Below, in pieces: positions 8,505 to 16,594 of a DNA stretch of 64,000 bases. The notes under the pieces are model-generated. The model saw only the letters and a program-made list of their open reading frames with translations. It made no database searches and was not told where the DNA came from. The DNA is from Streptomyces bathyalis (lineage in GTDB: Bacteria > Actinomycetota > Actinomycetes > Streptomycetales > Streptomycetaceae). Location of the stretch: positions 3,410,001 to 3,474,000 of the forward strand of contig NZ_CP048882.1 in the NCBI RefSeq assembly GCF_015910445.1, in the 5' to 3' direction. How positions within the stretch are numbered: the stretch's first letter is position 1; every line of letters starts with the position of its first letter. The position numbers and the translations under genes were made by a program.

Positions 8505-8550
8505 TTGCGTACGTCAACACATGGAAATTATAGTTGCCTAAAGCAACGAT
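8505..8550 (+). promoter_or_regulatory. Promoter with MarR-type near-palindromic operator
   Basis: TTGCGT (8505-8510), an 18-base spacer and TATAGT (8529-8534) form a good rightward promoter. Overlapping the -10 is the near-palindrome TAGTTGCCTAAAGCAACGA (8531-8549) with perfect GTTGC/GCAAC arms, the form of many MarR-family operators in actinobacteria. On the other strand TATAAT (8532 to 8527) is a perfect -10 for leftward transcription. The best target is the exporter at 9162, giving a leader of about 620 bases. Confidence 0.6.
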
Positions 8551-8692
8551 TTCTGAGCGACGACGCCCGTACGAGCCACACGCAGCGGATATGAGGGGCC
8601 GGCCCGGCGTACCGGCGGCCTCGGCTCCGTCCGGCGGGAGCCTGTTCGCGGGGCCGCCGGCCGGCCGACCGCCCGCCGACGCCCCCGTGTTG

Positions 8693-8734
8693 ACGCATCT
8701 TCACAACGAGACGAGATGCGTATGGGTCGTCTCG
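8693..8734. other. Interlocked inverted repeats (H-type pseudoknot topology)
   Basis: ACGCATCT (8693-8700) is the perfect complement of AGATGCGT (8714-8721), and CGAGACG (8707-8713), lying inside the first loop, is the perfect complement of CGTCTCG (8728-8734). In order these are stem 1, loop, stem 2, stem 1', loop, stem 2' with six-base loops and no gap between the second and third strands, which is the textbook H-type pseudoknot order. It lies in the leader of the exporter gene. Whether it acts as RNA or as protein-binding DNA is unknown. Confidence 0.55.
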
Positions 8735-9161
8735 CGGAGCCGATGGCGGTAGACATGTCTGTCACCAGTCGCCACGTCACACACACGGGTGGAGCGTGGG
8801 CGGGCCGAGCATGCGCCCGGTCCGCAGGACGGAAGCTCCCGGCTGCCGCGCCCCGCCCGACGGGGCGCCGACAACTGGACACGTTCTGCGGGGCCACGAC
8901 CTGGGCCCCGGAGGGCTTCTTCACGACTGGACCGAGCTGAGCAAAGCGGGGAGGACATCGCAGCTGAAGGGGATGCCCGGGCGCCTTCGGGAAGGCTTCG
9001 GGGACCGTCGAGCCTCCGTCGCGACGGGACAGTACTCACCGGGCCGGCCGGCCCGGACGACGAAGACGGAGAACGGCGGGGCCGGCACGGCCACGGACCG
9101 CAGCGAGCACAGCGACCACAGCAGGAACACTGCACCGCACTGAAGAAGAGTTAGGGAAAGA

Positions 9162-11699
9162 ATGGCCACGACCACACCGTCCGGTGTGCAGGGCGCCGGC
9201 TCCGGAGGCGGGGCAGGCGACGCTTCGCAGAATCACGCGTCCGCCTCCTCCGGACCGGGGGGCGCCGCGCCCATGACGCACCGGCAGATCATGGAGGCGC
9301 TGTCCGGGCTGCTGCTCGGCATGTTCGTCGCCATCCTGTCCTCGACGATCGTCGCCAACGCCCTGCCCAAGATCGTCTCGGAACTCGGGGGCGGGCAGAG
9401 CGCGTACACCTGGGTGGTGACGGCGTCGCTGCTGACCATGACCGCGTCGACCCCGCTGTGGGGCAAGCTCGCGGACCTGTTCAGCAAGAAGGTGCTGATA
9501 CAGACGGCCATCATCATCTTCGTGCTCGCCTCGGCCAGCGCCGGTCTCGCGCAGGACACGGGCATGCTGATCGCGTCGCGAGCGGTGCAGGGCATAGGCA
9601 TGGGCGGCATCTCCGCCCTGACCCAGACCGTGATCGCTGCGATGATCTCCCCGAGGGAGCGCGGCCGTTACACCGGTTACATCGGAGCGTCCTTCGCCGT
9701 CGCGATGGTGAGCGGGCCGCTGCTCGGCGGCGTCATCACCGACACCAGCTGGCTGGGCTGGCGCTGGTGCTTCTACGCGGGCATCCCCTTCGCCGTCATC
9801 GCGCTGCTGCTGCTCCAGAAGACGCTGCACCTTCCGGTGCTCAAGCGCGAGGTGAAGATCGACTGGGGCGGTGCCTTCCTCGTCGCGTCGGCGGCCTCGC
9901 TGCTGCTGATCTGGGTGACTTTCGCCGGCGACAAGTACGCCTGGCTGTCGTGGGAGAGCTATTCGATGGTCGGCGGCTCGGTGCTGCTGGCCCTGCTCTT
10001 CATCCTCGTCGAGGCCAAGGCGAAGGAACCGATCATCCCGCTGAGGCTCTTCCGCAACCGCACGATCGCGCTGACGTCGATGGCCTCCATGTTCGTCGGC
10101 ATCGCGATGTTCGGCGCGACGGTCTATCTCAGCCAGTACTTCCAGCTGGCGCGGGGCGAGTCGCCGACGATGGCGGGCGTCATGACGATCCCGATGATCG
10201 TCGGGATGTTCCTGTCCACCACCCTCTCCGGACTGGTCATCAGCCGCACGGGCAAGTGGAAGATCTGGCTCTGCTCCGGTGGCGTGCTGCTGACCGCGGG
10301 CCTCGGCCTGCTGGGCACGATGCGGCACGACACCGAGTACTGGCAGCTGGCGGTCTTCATGGCCGGCGTGGGTGTCGGCGTCGGCATGATGATGCAGAAC
10401 CTGGTGCTGGCCACGCAGAACCAGGTGGACGCGACCGACCTCGGCGCGGCCAGCTCGTCGGTGAACTTCTTCCGCTCGCTGGGCGGCGCCGTGGGTGTGT
10501 CCGTGCTCGGCGCGGTCCTCGCGCACCGCATCACGGACTACGTCGACGACGGCCTGGACAAGCTCGGCATCAAGCACGGCGGCCCCACGGGCGGCGCCGG
10601 CAGCGAGCTCCCCGACCTCGCGAAGCTGCCCAGGCCCATACGTGAGGTCATCGAGTCGGCGTACGGGCACGGCATCGGCGACATCTACCTCTACGCGGCG
10701 CCCGCGGCGCTGCTGGGCCTGCTGCTCGTGCTGTTCGTGAAGGAGGTGCCGCTGAAGACGAAGCCGGGCATGAGCCAGGGTGAAGCCGCCGCCGCGGACT
10801 TCCTCGAGCAGAACCCCGCGTTCGCCGCCGGTCAGGCCGGACAGGGCGACGCGGGCGACTTCATCCCGCCGGGATACCAGCCCGCGCGGCCCGCGCCGGG
10901 CGAGGGCGACCCGACCGAGCCCCTGGCCAACTCCCAGCACTGCGTGCTCGGCACCGTACGGAACGCGGAGGGCAACGGGGTGCCGCGTGCCGCCGTGACC
11001 CTCATCTCGCTCAGCGGGCGTCAGCTCGGGCGGTCGGTGGCGCGCGGCGACGGCCGCTACGGCATGGACACCCCGGGGCCCGGGACCTACGTCCTGATCG
11101 CCGCCGCCGACGGTCACCAGCCGCAGGCGACGACGCTGACCGTCGGCGACGAGCAGCTGAGCCACGACGTCCGGCTGGCGGCGACGAGCGGGCTCGCCGG
11201 GCGCGTGCGCGGCTCCGGAGACGGGCAGCCGGTGCGGGCGGCGATGGTCGTGGTCACCGACGACCGCGGCGAGGTGCTGGCCACCGGACGCACCGGCGAG
11301 CGCGGCGAGTTCGCCTTCGACGAGCTCGTCACCGGCACCTTCACGCTGGCCGTCAACGCGCCCGGTTTCCGGCCCGTGGCACGGCCCATCGAGGTCGAGG
11401 GGCAGGGCATCACCCGCATCGACGTCGAGCTGGCGGCCGGCGCCCGCGTGCAGGGCGTCATCCGGGCCGGTGTCGACGCGAGTCCGCTCCCGGACGCGCG
11501 GGTGACGCTCGTCGACGCGGCAGGGAACGTCGTCGCCACCGCCACGACCGGTGAGGACGGCGCGTACGGGTTCACCGACCTCGACGCGGGCGAGTACTCA
11601 ATCATCGCCAGCGGCTATCCGCCGGTGGCCAGTGCCCTGAGTGTCGAAGGTGCGGGGCCGGACTCCCACGACATCGAGCTGCACCACCCGGACGAGTAA
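9162..11699 (+). CDS. EmrB/QacA-type MFS exporter fused to three carboxypeptidase-regulatory-like domains
   Basis: An 845-residue protein. Residues ~40-545 are a DHA2 (14-helix) major facilitator: 'LLLGMFVAILSSTIVANALPKIVSEL' is helix 1 with its family motif, 'LWGKLADLFSKK' is motif A and 'SGPLLGGVITDTSWLGWRWCFY' motif C of proton-driven drug exporters. Residues ~590-845 are three repeats of a beta-sandwich (CarboxypepD_reg type), each with 'G.V....G.P...A.VTL.D..G....T.TGEDGAYGF.DL..G.Y.' This C-terminal part should lie in the cytoplasm if the 14-helix topology holds, which is unusual. Ribosome site GGGAAAG precedes the ATG. Confidence 0.9.
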   Translation: MATTTPSGVQGAGSGGGAGDASQNHASASSGPGGAAPMTHRQIMEALSGLLLGMFVAILSSTIVANALPKIVSELGGGQSAYTWVVTASLLTMTASTPLWGKLADLFSKKVLIQTAIIIFVLASASAGLAQDTGMLIASRAVQGIGMGGISALTQTVIAAMISPRERGRYTGYIGASFAVAMVSGPLLGGVITDTSWLGWRWCFYAGIPFAVIALLLLQKTLHLPVLKREVKIDWGGAFLVASAASLLLIWVTFAGDKYAWLSWESYSMVGGSVLLALLFILVEAKAKEPIIPLRLFRNRTIALTSMASMFVGIAMFGATVYLSQYFQLARGESPTMAGVMTIPMIVGMFLSTTLSGLVISRTGKWKIWLCSGGVLLTAGLGLLGTMRHDTEYWQLAVFMAGVGVGVGMMMQNLVLATQNQVDATDLGAASSSVNFFRSLGGAVGVSVLGAVLAHRITDYVDDGLDKLGIKHGGPTGGAGSELPDLAKLPRPIREVIESAYGHGIGDIYLYAAPAALLGLLLVLFVKEVPLKTKPGMSQGEAAAADFLEQNPAFAAGQAGQGDAGDFIPPGYQPARPAPGEGDPTEPLANSQHCVLGTVRNAEGNGVPRAAVTLISLSGRQLGRSVARGDGRYGMDTPGPGTYVLIAAADGHQPQATTLTVGDEQLSHDVRLAATSGLAGRVRGSGDGQPVRAAMVVVTDDRGEVLATGRTGERGEFAFDELVTGTFTLAVNAPGFRPVARPIEVEGQGITRIDVELAAGARVQGVIRAGVDASPLPDARVTLVDAAGNVVATATTGEDGAYGFTDLDAGEYSIIASGYPPVASALSVEGAGPDSHDIELHHPDE

Positions 11700-11957
11700 C
11701 CCCGTCCCGTCGTCCGGGCACCCCTGAGCGGTTCGCAGGGCCCCGGACGGCCGGGAAGGGACACAAAGCGGACGCCGCCCGAACGCCGGACCAAGAGGTG
11801 CGCAGAGCGGAACCGGAAGATCCCGCAACGCACTTCCCGCGTCGGTGACGCGGAGGGAAGACTGGGCCGGGGCGTCGGGCGGGCGGCCCCGGTTCCGGGA
11901 CATGTCACGGGGCGGGCCGGACAGACCGGGCCCGAGCGAGAAGGAGCGAATCGACAG

Positions 11958-12788
11958 ATGGCAGGCGCAGGCGTACGGGCGCAGATCCACACCCGGGAGG
12001 GATGGCCGGTACAGCACGCCGTGCTGACCGTCACCGACATGACGGGCGTACAGGTGCTCCGTGTGGAGGCCGACGACGACGGTGTCGCACAGAGCGAGGA
12101 GGCACTGCCCGCGGGCCCCTACACGGTGATCGCCACCGCTCTCGGCTATGCGCCCGCCGCGGCCACGGCGCTCGTCACCGCCTCCGGGAGGGCGGACCTG
12201 GGGACCCTCGTGCTCGTACGGCAGGGGGGCACCGAACTGCCGCCGCCCGGCCCGTGGACCGTCGACCCCGTCCACTCGACGGTGGGGGCCACGGCACAGC
12301 ACCTGGGGATATCCAGCGTGCACGGCCGGTTCACCGACTTCCAGGCCCGCATCGAGGTCGACGAGGAGCCCGAGAAGTCCTCCGTGGAGGCCGTCATCCA
12401 GGCCGCGAGCATCGAGACGGGCAACAGGATCCGCGACGCGCATCTGCGTTCGGAGGACTTCCTGAACGTCGAGCGCCACCCGCAGCTGACCTACCGCAGT
12501 CACGCCGTCGAGCCGGCGGGCACGGACCGCTGGACGGTGCACGGCTGGCTGGCGATGCACGGAGTGGTGCGCGACGTCACGCTGAGCCTGACGTACCTCG
12601 GCTACGGGCCGGACCCGTGGGGAGGCACGCGAGCCGCCTTCCGCGCGACGGCTGAGCTGAAGCGCGAGGAGTTCGCGATGAACTACAACCAGATCCTGGC
12701 GGCCGGGATCGCGGCGATCGGCACGACGCTCAGGATCGAGCTGGACATCCAGGCGGTGCAGGGCGAGGAGCTGCCGGAACTCGAGTAG
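11958..12788 (+). CDS. YceI-family protein with N-terminal carboxypeptidase-regulatory-like domain
   Basis: A 276-residue protein. Residues 1-90 are one beta-sandwich domain of the kind repeated in the exporter upstream ('GWPVQHAVLTVTDMTG', 'EALPAGPYTVIATALGYAPAA'). Residues ~100-270 are a YceI lipocalin-like barrel: 'GPWTVDPVHSTVGATAQHLGISSVHGRFTDF' and 'VHGWLAMHGVVRDVTLSLTYLG' are diagnostic. YceI barrels bind polyisoprenoids or other lipids. No signal peptide, so it is cytoplasmic here. AAGGAG precedes the ATG. Gene order and shared domain suggest joint action with the exporter. Confidence 0.88.
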   Translation: MAGAGVRAQIHTREGWPVQHAVLTVTDMTGVQVLRVEADDDGVAQSEEALPAGPYTVIATALGYAPAAATALVTASGRADLGTLVLVRQGGTELPPPGPWTVDPVHSTVGATAQHLGISSVHGRFTDFQARIEVDEEPEKSSVEAVIQAASIETGNRIRDAHLRSEDFLNVERHPQLTYRSHAVEPAGTDRWTVHGWLAMHGVVRDVTLSLTYLGYGPDPWGGTRAAFRATAELKREEFAMNYNQILAAGIAAIGTTLRIELDIQAVQGEELPELE

Positions 12789-12824
12789 ACGCGGGCGCGG
12801 GCGAGCGGGCTCCCTGCCGGTCAC

Positions 12825-12848
12825 GGCCCCCGACCGGCGGTCGGGGCC
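12825..12848 (+). terminator. Hairpin after the YceI gene
   Basis: CCCCGACC (12828-12835) pairs with GGTCGGGG (12839-12846) across a three-base loop, and two more pairs form with a bulge, about 40 bases after the stop. A GC-rich stem without a T-run. Confidence 0.5.
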
Positions 12849-13066
12849 CCGAGCGCGCGGCCGCCGGTCCGCGGACGGGACGGCGCCGCCCCGGCAACTC
12901 CCGGACGGCGGCAGTGAGATACCGGAACGGCTGAGGACCCCCGGGCTCCGGGCCCGGCTCCCGGAGTGACCCCGGGGGCCCTCGTATGGACGACCCGGAG
13001 ACCCGGCACAGGTGGCCGGGTCACCGGATCACTTCTCGGTGGGCGCCGCGGCGCCCTCCTGGTACG

Positions 13067-14152
13067 TCAGCTGTTGACGTAGCCCATGTACGTGTCCCAG
13101 TTCCAGTTCGGACCCGGGTCGGTGTGATCGTTTCCGGGGACCTCGTTGTGGCCGACGACGTGCGCACGGTCCTTCGGGATGCCGTGCTTGTCGCACAGGT
13201 GCTTCGTCAGCGCCGCCGAGGAGCGGTACATGGCGTCGGTGAACCAGGACGGGTCGTCGACGAAGCCCTCGTGCTCGATGCCTATGCCGGAGGCGTTGCC
13301 GCCCCTCGCGTGCCACGCGGTGTCGGCGTCGCGCACCATCTGGGTGATCTCGCCGTCCGAGGACCGCACCACGTAGTGGGCGCTGACCTGGGCCTCGGGG
13401 TTCTTGAACCAGTTGATCGTGCCCGCGTACGCGCCCTGGGTGACGTGGATGACGACCTGGGAGATCGCGGCGTCACGACCGGTGTTGAAGTTGGCCGGGT
13501 CGGCCGGGTTCCAGATCGCCGGCGGGTAGTCGTCGCTCTTGGTCCCGGTGCCGGGGGCCGCCGCCTTCGCGAGCTTGCCGCGCTCGGGGGTGACTTTCTC
13601 CGCCGACATGCGGACCTTCGTGCCCTTGGACGGGATGCCCTTGCTCACGAAGTCGTAGGCGGCATCGGCGTAGAGGCGCTTGAGCGAGGCGCTCTCGGCA
13701 CCGCCGTAGGCGGCGACCGCCGGGTACCAGGCCTCGACGCGCTTGCGGTCGGCCGCCTTGAGGCCGGCCTTGTCCGCCTTGGCGCGGAGGACGGCGGCAC
13801 CGCCGCGGATGTTGGCGGCGTCGTTCTTCTTCAGGTCGGCCTTCGATTCGCCGGTGAGTTCGGCGGCCTGCTCCAGCGTCTTGCGCTCGGGGTTGCTGAC
13901 CAGGTGCATCACGCCGAAGCCGTTGTCCTGGCTGGGCTTGCCCTTGTGACCGTCGAGGTGCGTCTCGGCGTAGCCCACGGAGACGAGGAGGTCGCGCGGA
14001 ACGTCGAACTCCTTGGCGGCCTGCGTGAACGCCTCGTTCATCGACGGCGCTTCGGCGGGGGGAGCGGCCGTGGCCTGCTGGGTCGCCACCGCCAGGCCCG
14101 CCACCAGCGCGCCACCGACGGCCGCTGCCAGGACTCTCTTTCGTGTGTTCAT
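13067..14152 (-). CDS. Secreted N-acetylmuramoyl-L-alanine amidase (Amidase_2)
   Basis: A 361-residue secreted protein. Residues 1-29 are a signal peptide (MNTRKRVLAAAVGGALVAG, cleavage after ATAA). Residues ~35-200 resemble a lytic-transglycosylase-like region common in Streptomyces amidases ('SVGYAETHLDGHKGKPSQDNGFGVMHL'). Residues ~215-355 are the T7-lysozyme-like/PGRP amidase: 'SQVVIHVTQGAYAGTINWFKNPEAQVSAHYVV' and 'HVVGHNEVPGNDHTDPGPNWNW' carry the zinc ligands (H...H...D). It cleaves the amide bond between muramic acid and L-alanine. It precedes the LytM gene on the same strand. Confidence 0.92.
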   Translation of the reverse strand: MNTRKRVLAAAVGGALVAGLAVATQQATAAPPAEAPSMNEAFTQAAKEFDVPRDLLVSVGYAETHLDGHKGKPSQDNGFGVMHLVSNPERKTLEQAAELTGESKADLKKNDAANIRGGAAVLRAKADKAGLKAADRKRVEAWYPAVAAYGGAESASLKRLYADAAYDFVSKGIPSKGTKVRMSAEKVTPERGKLAKAAAPGTGTKSDDYPPAIWNPADPANFNTGRDAAISQVVIHVTQGAYAGTINWFKNPEAQVSAHYVVRSSDGEITQMVRDADTAWHARGGNASGIGIEHEGFVDDPSWFTDAMYRSSAALTKHLCDKHGIPKDRAHVVGHNEVPGNDHTDPGPNWNWDTYMGYVNS

Positions 14153-14376
14153 CGGCTCTGTTGCCTCTCTGGATCCAACTCCAGCGCGTGGTGGGGGGTT
14201 GTTGCTCCTGTCGCCGGCCGGCGCGCCGGATCTCGGCCGGTGACAGGGGTGGCGCGGTGCGCCCGTACGCCGTCCACGACACGTGTGGGGGTGCCTGGAC
14301 GGCTTCGGCGCCTTTCCTGGATGCCTGGGGTGCGGGCCGGGGGCGGCCGGTCGCCGCCCCCGGCCGGATCAGACGG

Positions 14377-14898
14377 TCAGGGGGTGCACGGCAGGGAGAC
14401 GCCGCGCTCGGACATGTAGGCCAGCGGGTCGTCGCCGACGCCGGTGCCTCCGTCGAGGTGGACCTCGAAGTGCAGGTGCGGGCCCGTCGACTGGCCCTCG
14501 TTGCCGACGGAGGCGATCCGCGCTCCGCCCTCGACGGTGTCGCCGACCTGGACGAACCGCTCGCTCATGTGCCCGTACTCGGAGACGGACCCGTCGGGGT
14601 GCTTGATGCGCACCCACTGGCCGTAGCCGGAGGCCGGGCCCGATTCGGTGACCTCTCCGGGGCCCGCGGCGAAGATGGGGGTGCCGATCGGGGCGGCGAG
14701 GTCCACGCCGTCGTGGCCGTCGTGATGGCCCTGACTGATCTCGGCACCGACGGGGCACGAAGCCTGGTAAGCAGCTTTCGCGCCGTCGGCGGTGCCGGCG
14801 CTCGCCGGCACGGCGGCAGCGGTCGCGATCACGCAGCCGCCGGCGGCCGCGAGTGCGAGCAGCGCGCGCTTGGCGCGTCTGCTGTGGGGACGGAACAT
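14377..14898 (-). CDS. Secreted M23 (LytM-type) metallo-endopeptidase
   Basis: A 173-residue protein with a twin-arginine-free signal peptide (MFRPHSRRAKRALLALAAAGG, cleavage after PASA about residue 34). The M23 zinc site is complete: GHDGVDLAAP (H and D, about residues 62-71) and GPHLHFEVH (HxH, about 139-147). It hydrolyses peptide cross-links of peptidoglycan or activates amidases. AAGGAAA precedes the ATG. It and the amidase on the same strand form a cell-wall remodelling pair separated by 224 bases. Confidence 0.92.
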   Translation of the reverse strand: MFRPHSRRAKRALLALAAAGGCVIATAAAVPASAGTADGAKAAYQASCPVGAEISQGHHDGHDGVDLAAPIGTPIFAAGPGEVTESGPASGYGQWVRIKHPDGSVSEYGHMSERFVQVGDTVEGGARIASVGNEGQSTGPHLHFEVHLDGGTGVGDDPLAYMSERGVSLPCTP

Positions 14899-14990
14899 GG
14901 GGGGTTTCCTTCCACGGATGAAGACGAATTCCGTGCGACCGCCAGTAGACGCAGCGGGCCATGTACGCGACAACCCTGTTCCGCCAACAA

Positions 14991-15009
14991 GTGACACTTT
15001 CTGTGTCAC
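14991..15009. promoter_or_regulatory. Palindromic site upstream of the LytM gene
   Basis: GTGACACTTTCTGTGTCAC: perfect seven-base arms around TTTCT, 93 bases upstream of the LytM start codon. The spacing and length suit a dimeric regulator. Confidence 0.5.
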
Positions 15010-15376
15010 GTGAAGGATTCGGCCCGTACGAATCACCCGCAGCCAAGCGAATTCGGGCTCTTCCTTCCTTGGTTCGACCACTGAAGGAAAGTGCCGTCTC
15101 ACGTTGTGGACGAACTGAGCGGTGTCCGCAGAGGTGTTGAGGTACGAAATCCGCAGCCGTTCGGGCGTGGTTCTGACGACGCCTCGCGTGCGTTCCTCAA
15201 ATCCCCCTCAACTCCCCCACGGGGCGGGGTGGTTCGGCGGCCGGAAGCCGCGTTCACGTCACCGGGTCCCCTTGGCGCCGGGCGCGGGGAGGCGCACTTG
15301 TCGTCCCCACGCGGTGCGGTTCCGACCGGTCGGGCGCGGCCGGTCGTCAGCAGGAGGCCGACAGGCGCGCGCCGAA

Positions 15377-15420
15377 CGCCCCTGCCCGCTCGGCGCGTTG
15401 GGCCTGAGCGGGCAGGGGCG
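15377..15420 (-). terminator. Long hairpin, second terminator after caspase-like gene
   Basis: CGCCCCTGCCCGCTC (15377-15391) and GAGCGGGCAGGGGCG (15406-15420) are perfectly complementary over 15 bases, with a 14-base loop. It lies 65 bases past the stop of the caspase-like gene. Confidence 0.7.
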
Positions 15421-15442
15421 GTCGGCGCGGTCGGTGGAAGGG

Positions 15443-15475
15443 CCGGCGCGGCCGAGGCGACATCGGCCGCGCCGG
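15443..15475 (-). terminator. Hairpin, first terminator after caspase-like gene
   Basis: CCGGCGCGGCCGA (15443-15455) and TCGGCCGCGCCGG (15463-15475) pair perfectly over 13 bases around a seven-base loop, ten bases after the stop codon. Confidence 0.7.
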
Positions 15476-15485
15476 AGACCCGCCG

Positions 15486-16340
15486 TCAGATCGTGAAGGG
15501 CCGCTGCCGGGCGAACCTCTTGTTGCTCCGCCCGGTCAGGAAGAGGTTGGGGCTCTGCACCGCGGGCATCGCCTTGAGGATCTCCCGGTGGAACGCCCGG
15601 TAGCCGCCCGAGAACTTGCCCTCGTTCCACACTTCGAGGAGCTTCCCGGTGAACATGCCGTTGCGCAGGCCGTCGCCCGCCAGCTGGTTGTCCTGGCAGG
15701 CCGAGATGAGCAGAACGGACGCGCCGAGGTCCCGGTTGTCCTTGGCGTTGAGCTCACGCTGGAGGGAGTCGAAGAAGTCCCTGTCCCGCTCGTAGATTTC
15801 CGACTGCTTCTCCAGCGGCATCAGCCGCGAGGCCTGCTCGACCTCCGCGGGTTCGGTCGTCTGGAACTGGTCCCGCATCGCCTCCGGCGTGAGGATCTCC
15901 CGCACCTTGACGCCGCTGCCGCTGTGGCAGCTGTCGAGGAACGTGAGGATGCGGACGCCCTCGGCGAACCCCTCGAACTCCTTGAACAACTCGTCGTCGA
16001 TGTACTCCCGGTCGTAGAGGACCAGGGTCTCGTCGAGCCGGTCGGGCTCGTCCTCGGGGCCGTTGATGTCCGGCACCTGGCCGCCGTGACCCGAGTACGA
16101 GAAGAGCAGGATGTCCCCGGCTCCGAGCGTCTTCGCGGCCTTGCGGAGTTCGGAGTTCACGTTGTCGACCGTGGCGTCCTTGGTGAGCAGCGTCGTGCGG
16201 TCCCGGAATCCGGCCTCCTTGGCGAGGCGGTCCATGTCCCGTGCGTCGTTCTCGCAGGCGATGAGCTTGCCGTCCCAGCCCCCGTACTTCTTGGGATCGA
16301 CCTTGTTGAGACCTATGTGGATGGACATGCCCTGGCCCAT
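15486..16340 (-). CDS. Caspase-like (C14/orthocaspase) protease
   Basis: A 284-residue protein that is essentially a single caspase fold. The catalytic histidine lies in LLFSYSGHGGQVPD (His about residue 85) and the catalytic cysteine in ILTFLDSCHSGSGVK (Cys about residue 138), each in its canonical strand end. The N-terminal 'SIHIGLNKVDPKKYGGWDGKLIACENDARDMDRLAKEAGF' is the metacaspase-type first strand and helix. There is no signal peptide, prodomain or fused effector domain. AAGGAGACG precedes the ATG; a second ATG four codons in is possible. Substrates and partners are unknown. Confidence 0.88.
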   Translation of the reverse strand: MGQGMSIHIGLNKVDPKKYGGWDGKLIACENDARDMDRLAKEAGFRDRTTLLTKDATVDNVNSELRKAAKTLGAGDILLFSYSGHGGQVPDINGPEDEPDRLDETLVLYDREYIDDELFKEFEGFAEGVRILTFLDSCHSGSGVKVREILTPEAMRDQFQTTEPAEVEQASRLMPLEKQSEIYERDRDFFDSLQRELNAKDNRDLGASVLLISACQDNQLAGDGLRNGMFTGKLLEVWNEGKFSGGYRAFHREILKAMPAVQSPNLFLTGRSNKRFARQRPFTI

Positions 16341-16594
16341 GGAACGTCTCCTTCCCTTCGGGCGGGCACAAGCACGAATGTGCAGCCCACGCCCGCTGGA
16401 CGGGTCCTTCCGCGAAACTAACCGCCCGTTCGGGGGCATGAGAGGAACTGCTGGGCCATACGGGTGACGGGGGGCGGATCGCCGGGGAACGGGCCGTCCG
16501 GGCCCGATCACCGCACGGCCGAAGCGGGCGCCCCGCCGGGCCCAGGGGCGGATATCCCGTGGCGGCGGCGTACCGAGCCGGATAGACATGCCCG

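Larger units (their letters stand above)
8379..9161. other. Long intergenic region with regulatory signals
   Basis: This 783-base gap holds no convincing gene on either strand, although a MarR-family regulator gene usually precedes this kind of exporter. It contains a promoter/operator at 8505-8550 and a pair of interlocked inverted repeats at 8693-8734, listed separately. The stretch 8460-8550 is clearly AT-richer than its surroundings. Confidence 0.6.
14899..15485. other. Intergenic region between LytM and caspase-like genes
   Basis: This 587-base gap contains the LytM promoter region, the inverted repeat at 14991-15009 and, near the caspase end, two strong terminator hairpins. I see no gene. 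No classical ydaO (cyclic-di-AMP) riboswitch motif, often found before such wall enzymes, could be recognised by eye. Confidence 0.5.

Noticed and set aside
14899..15485. Possible ydaO-type cyclic-di-AMP riboswitch before the LytM gene
   Set aside because: The position is right for Streptomyces wall enzymes, but I could not identify the conserved core by eye; needs a covariance-model search.
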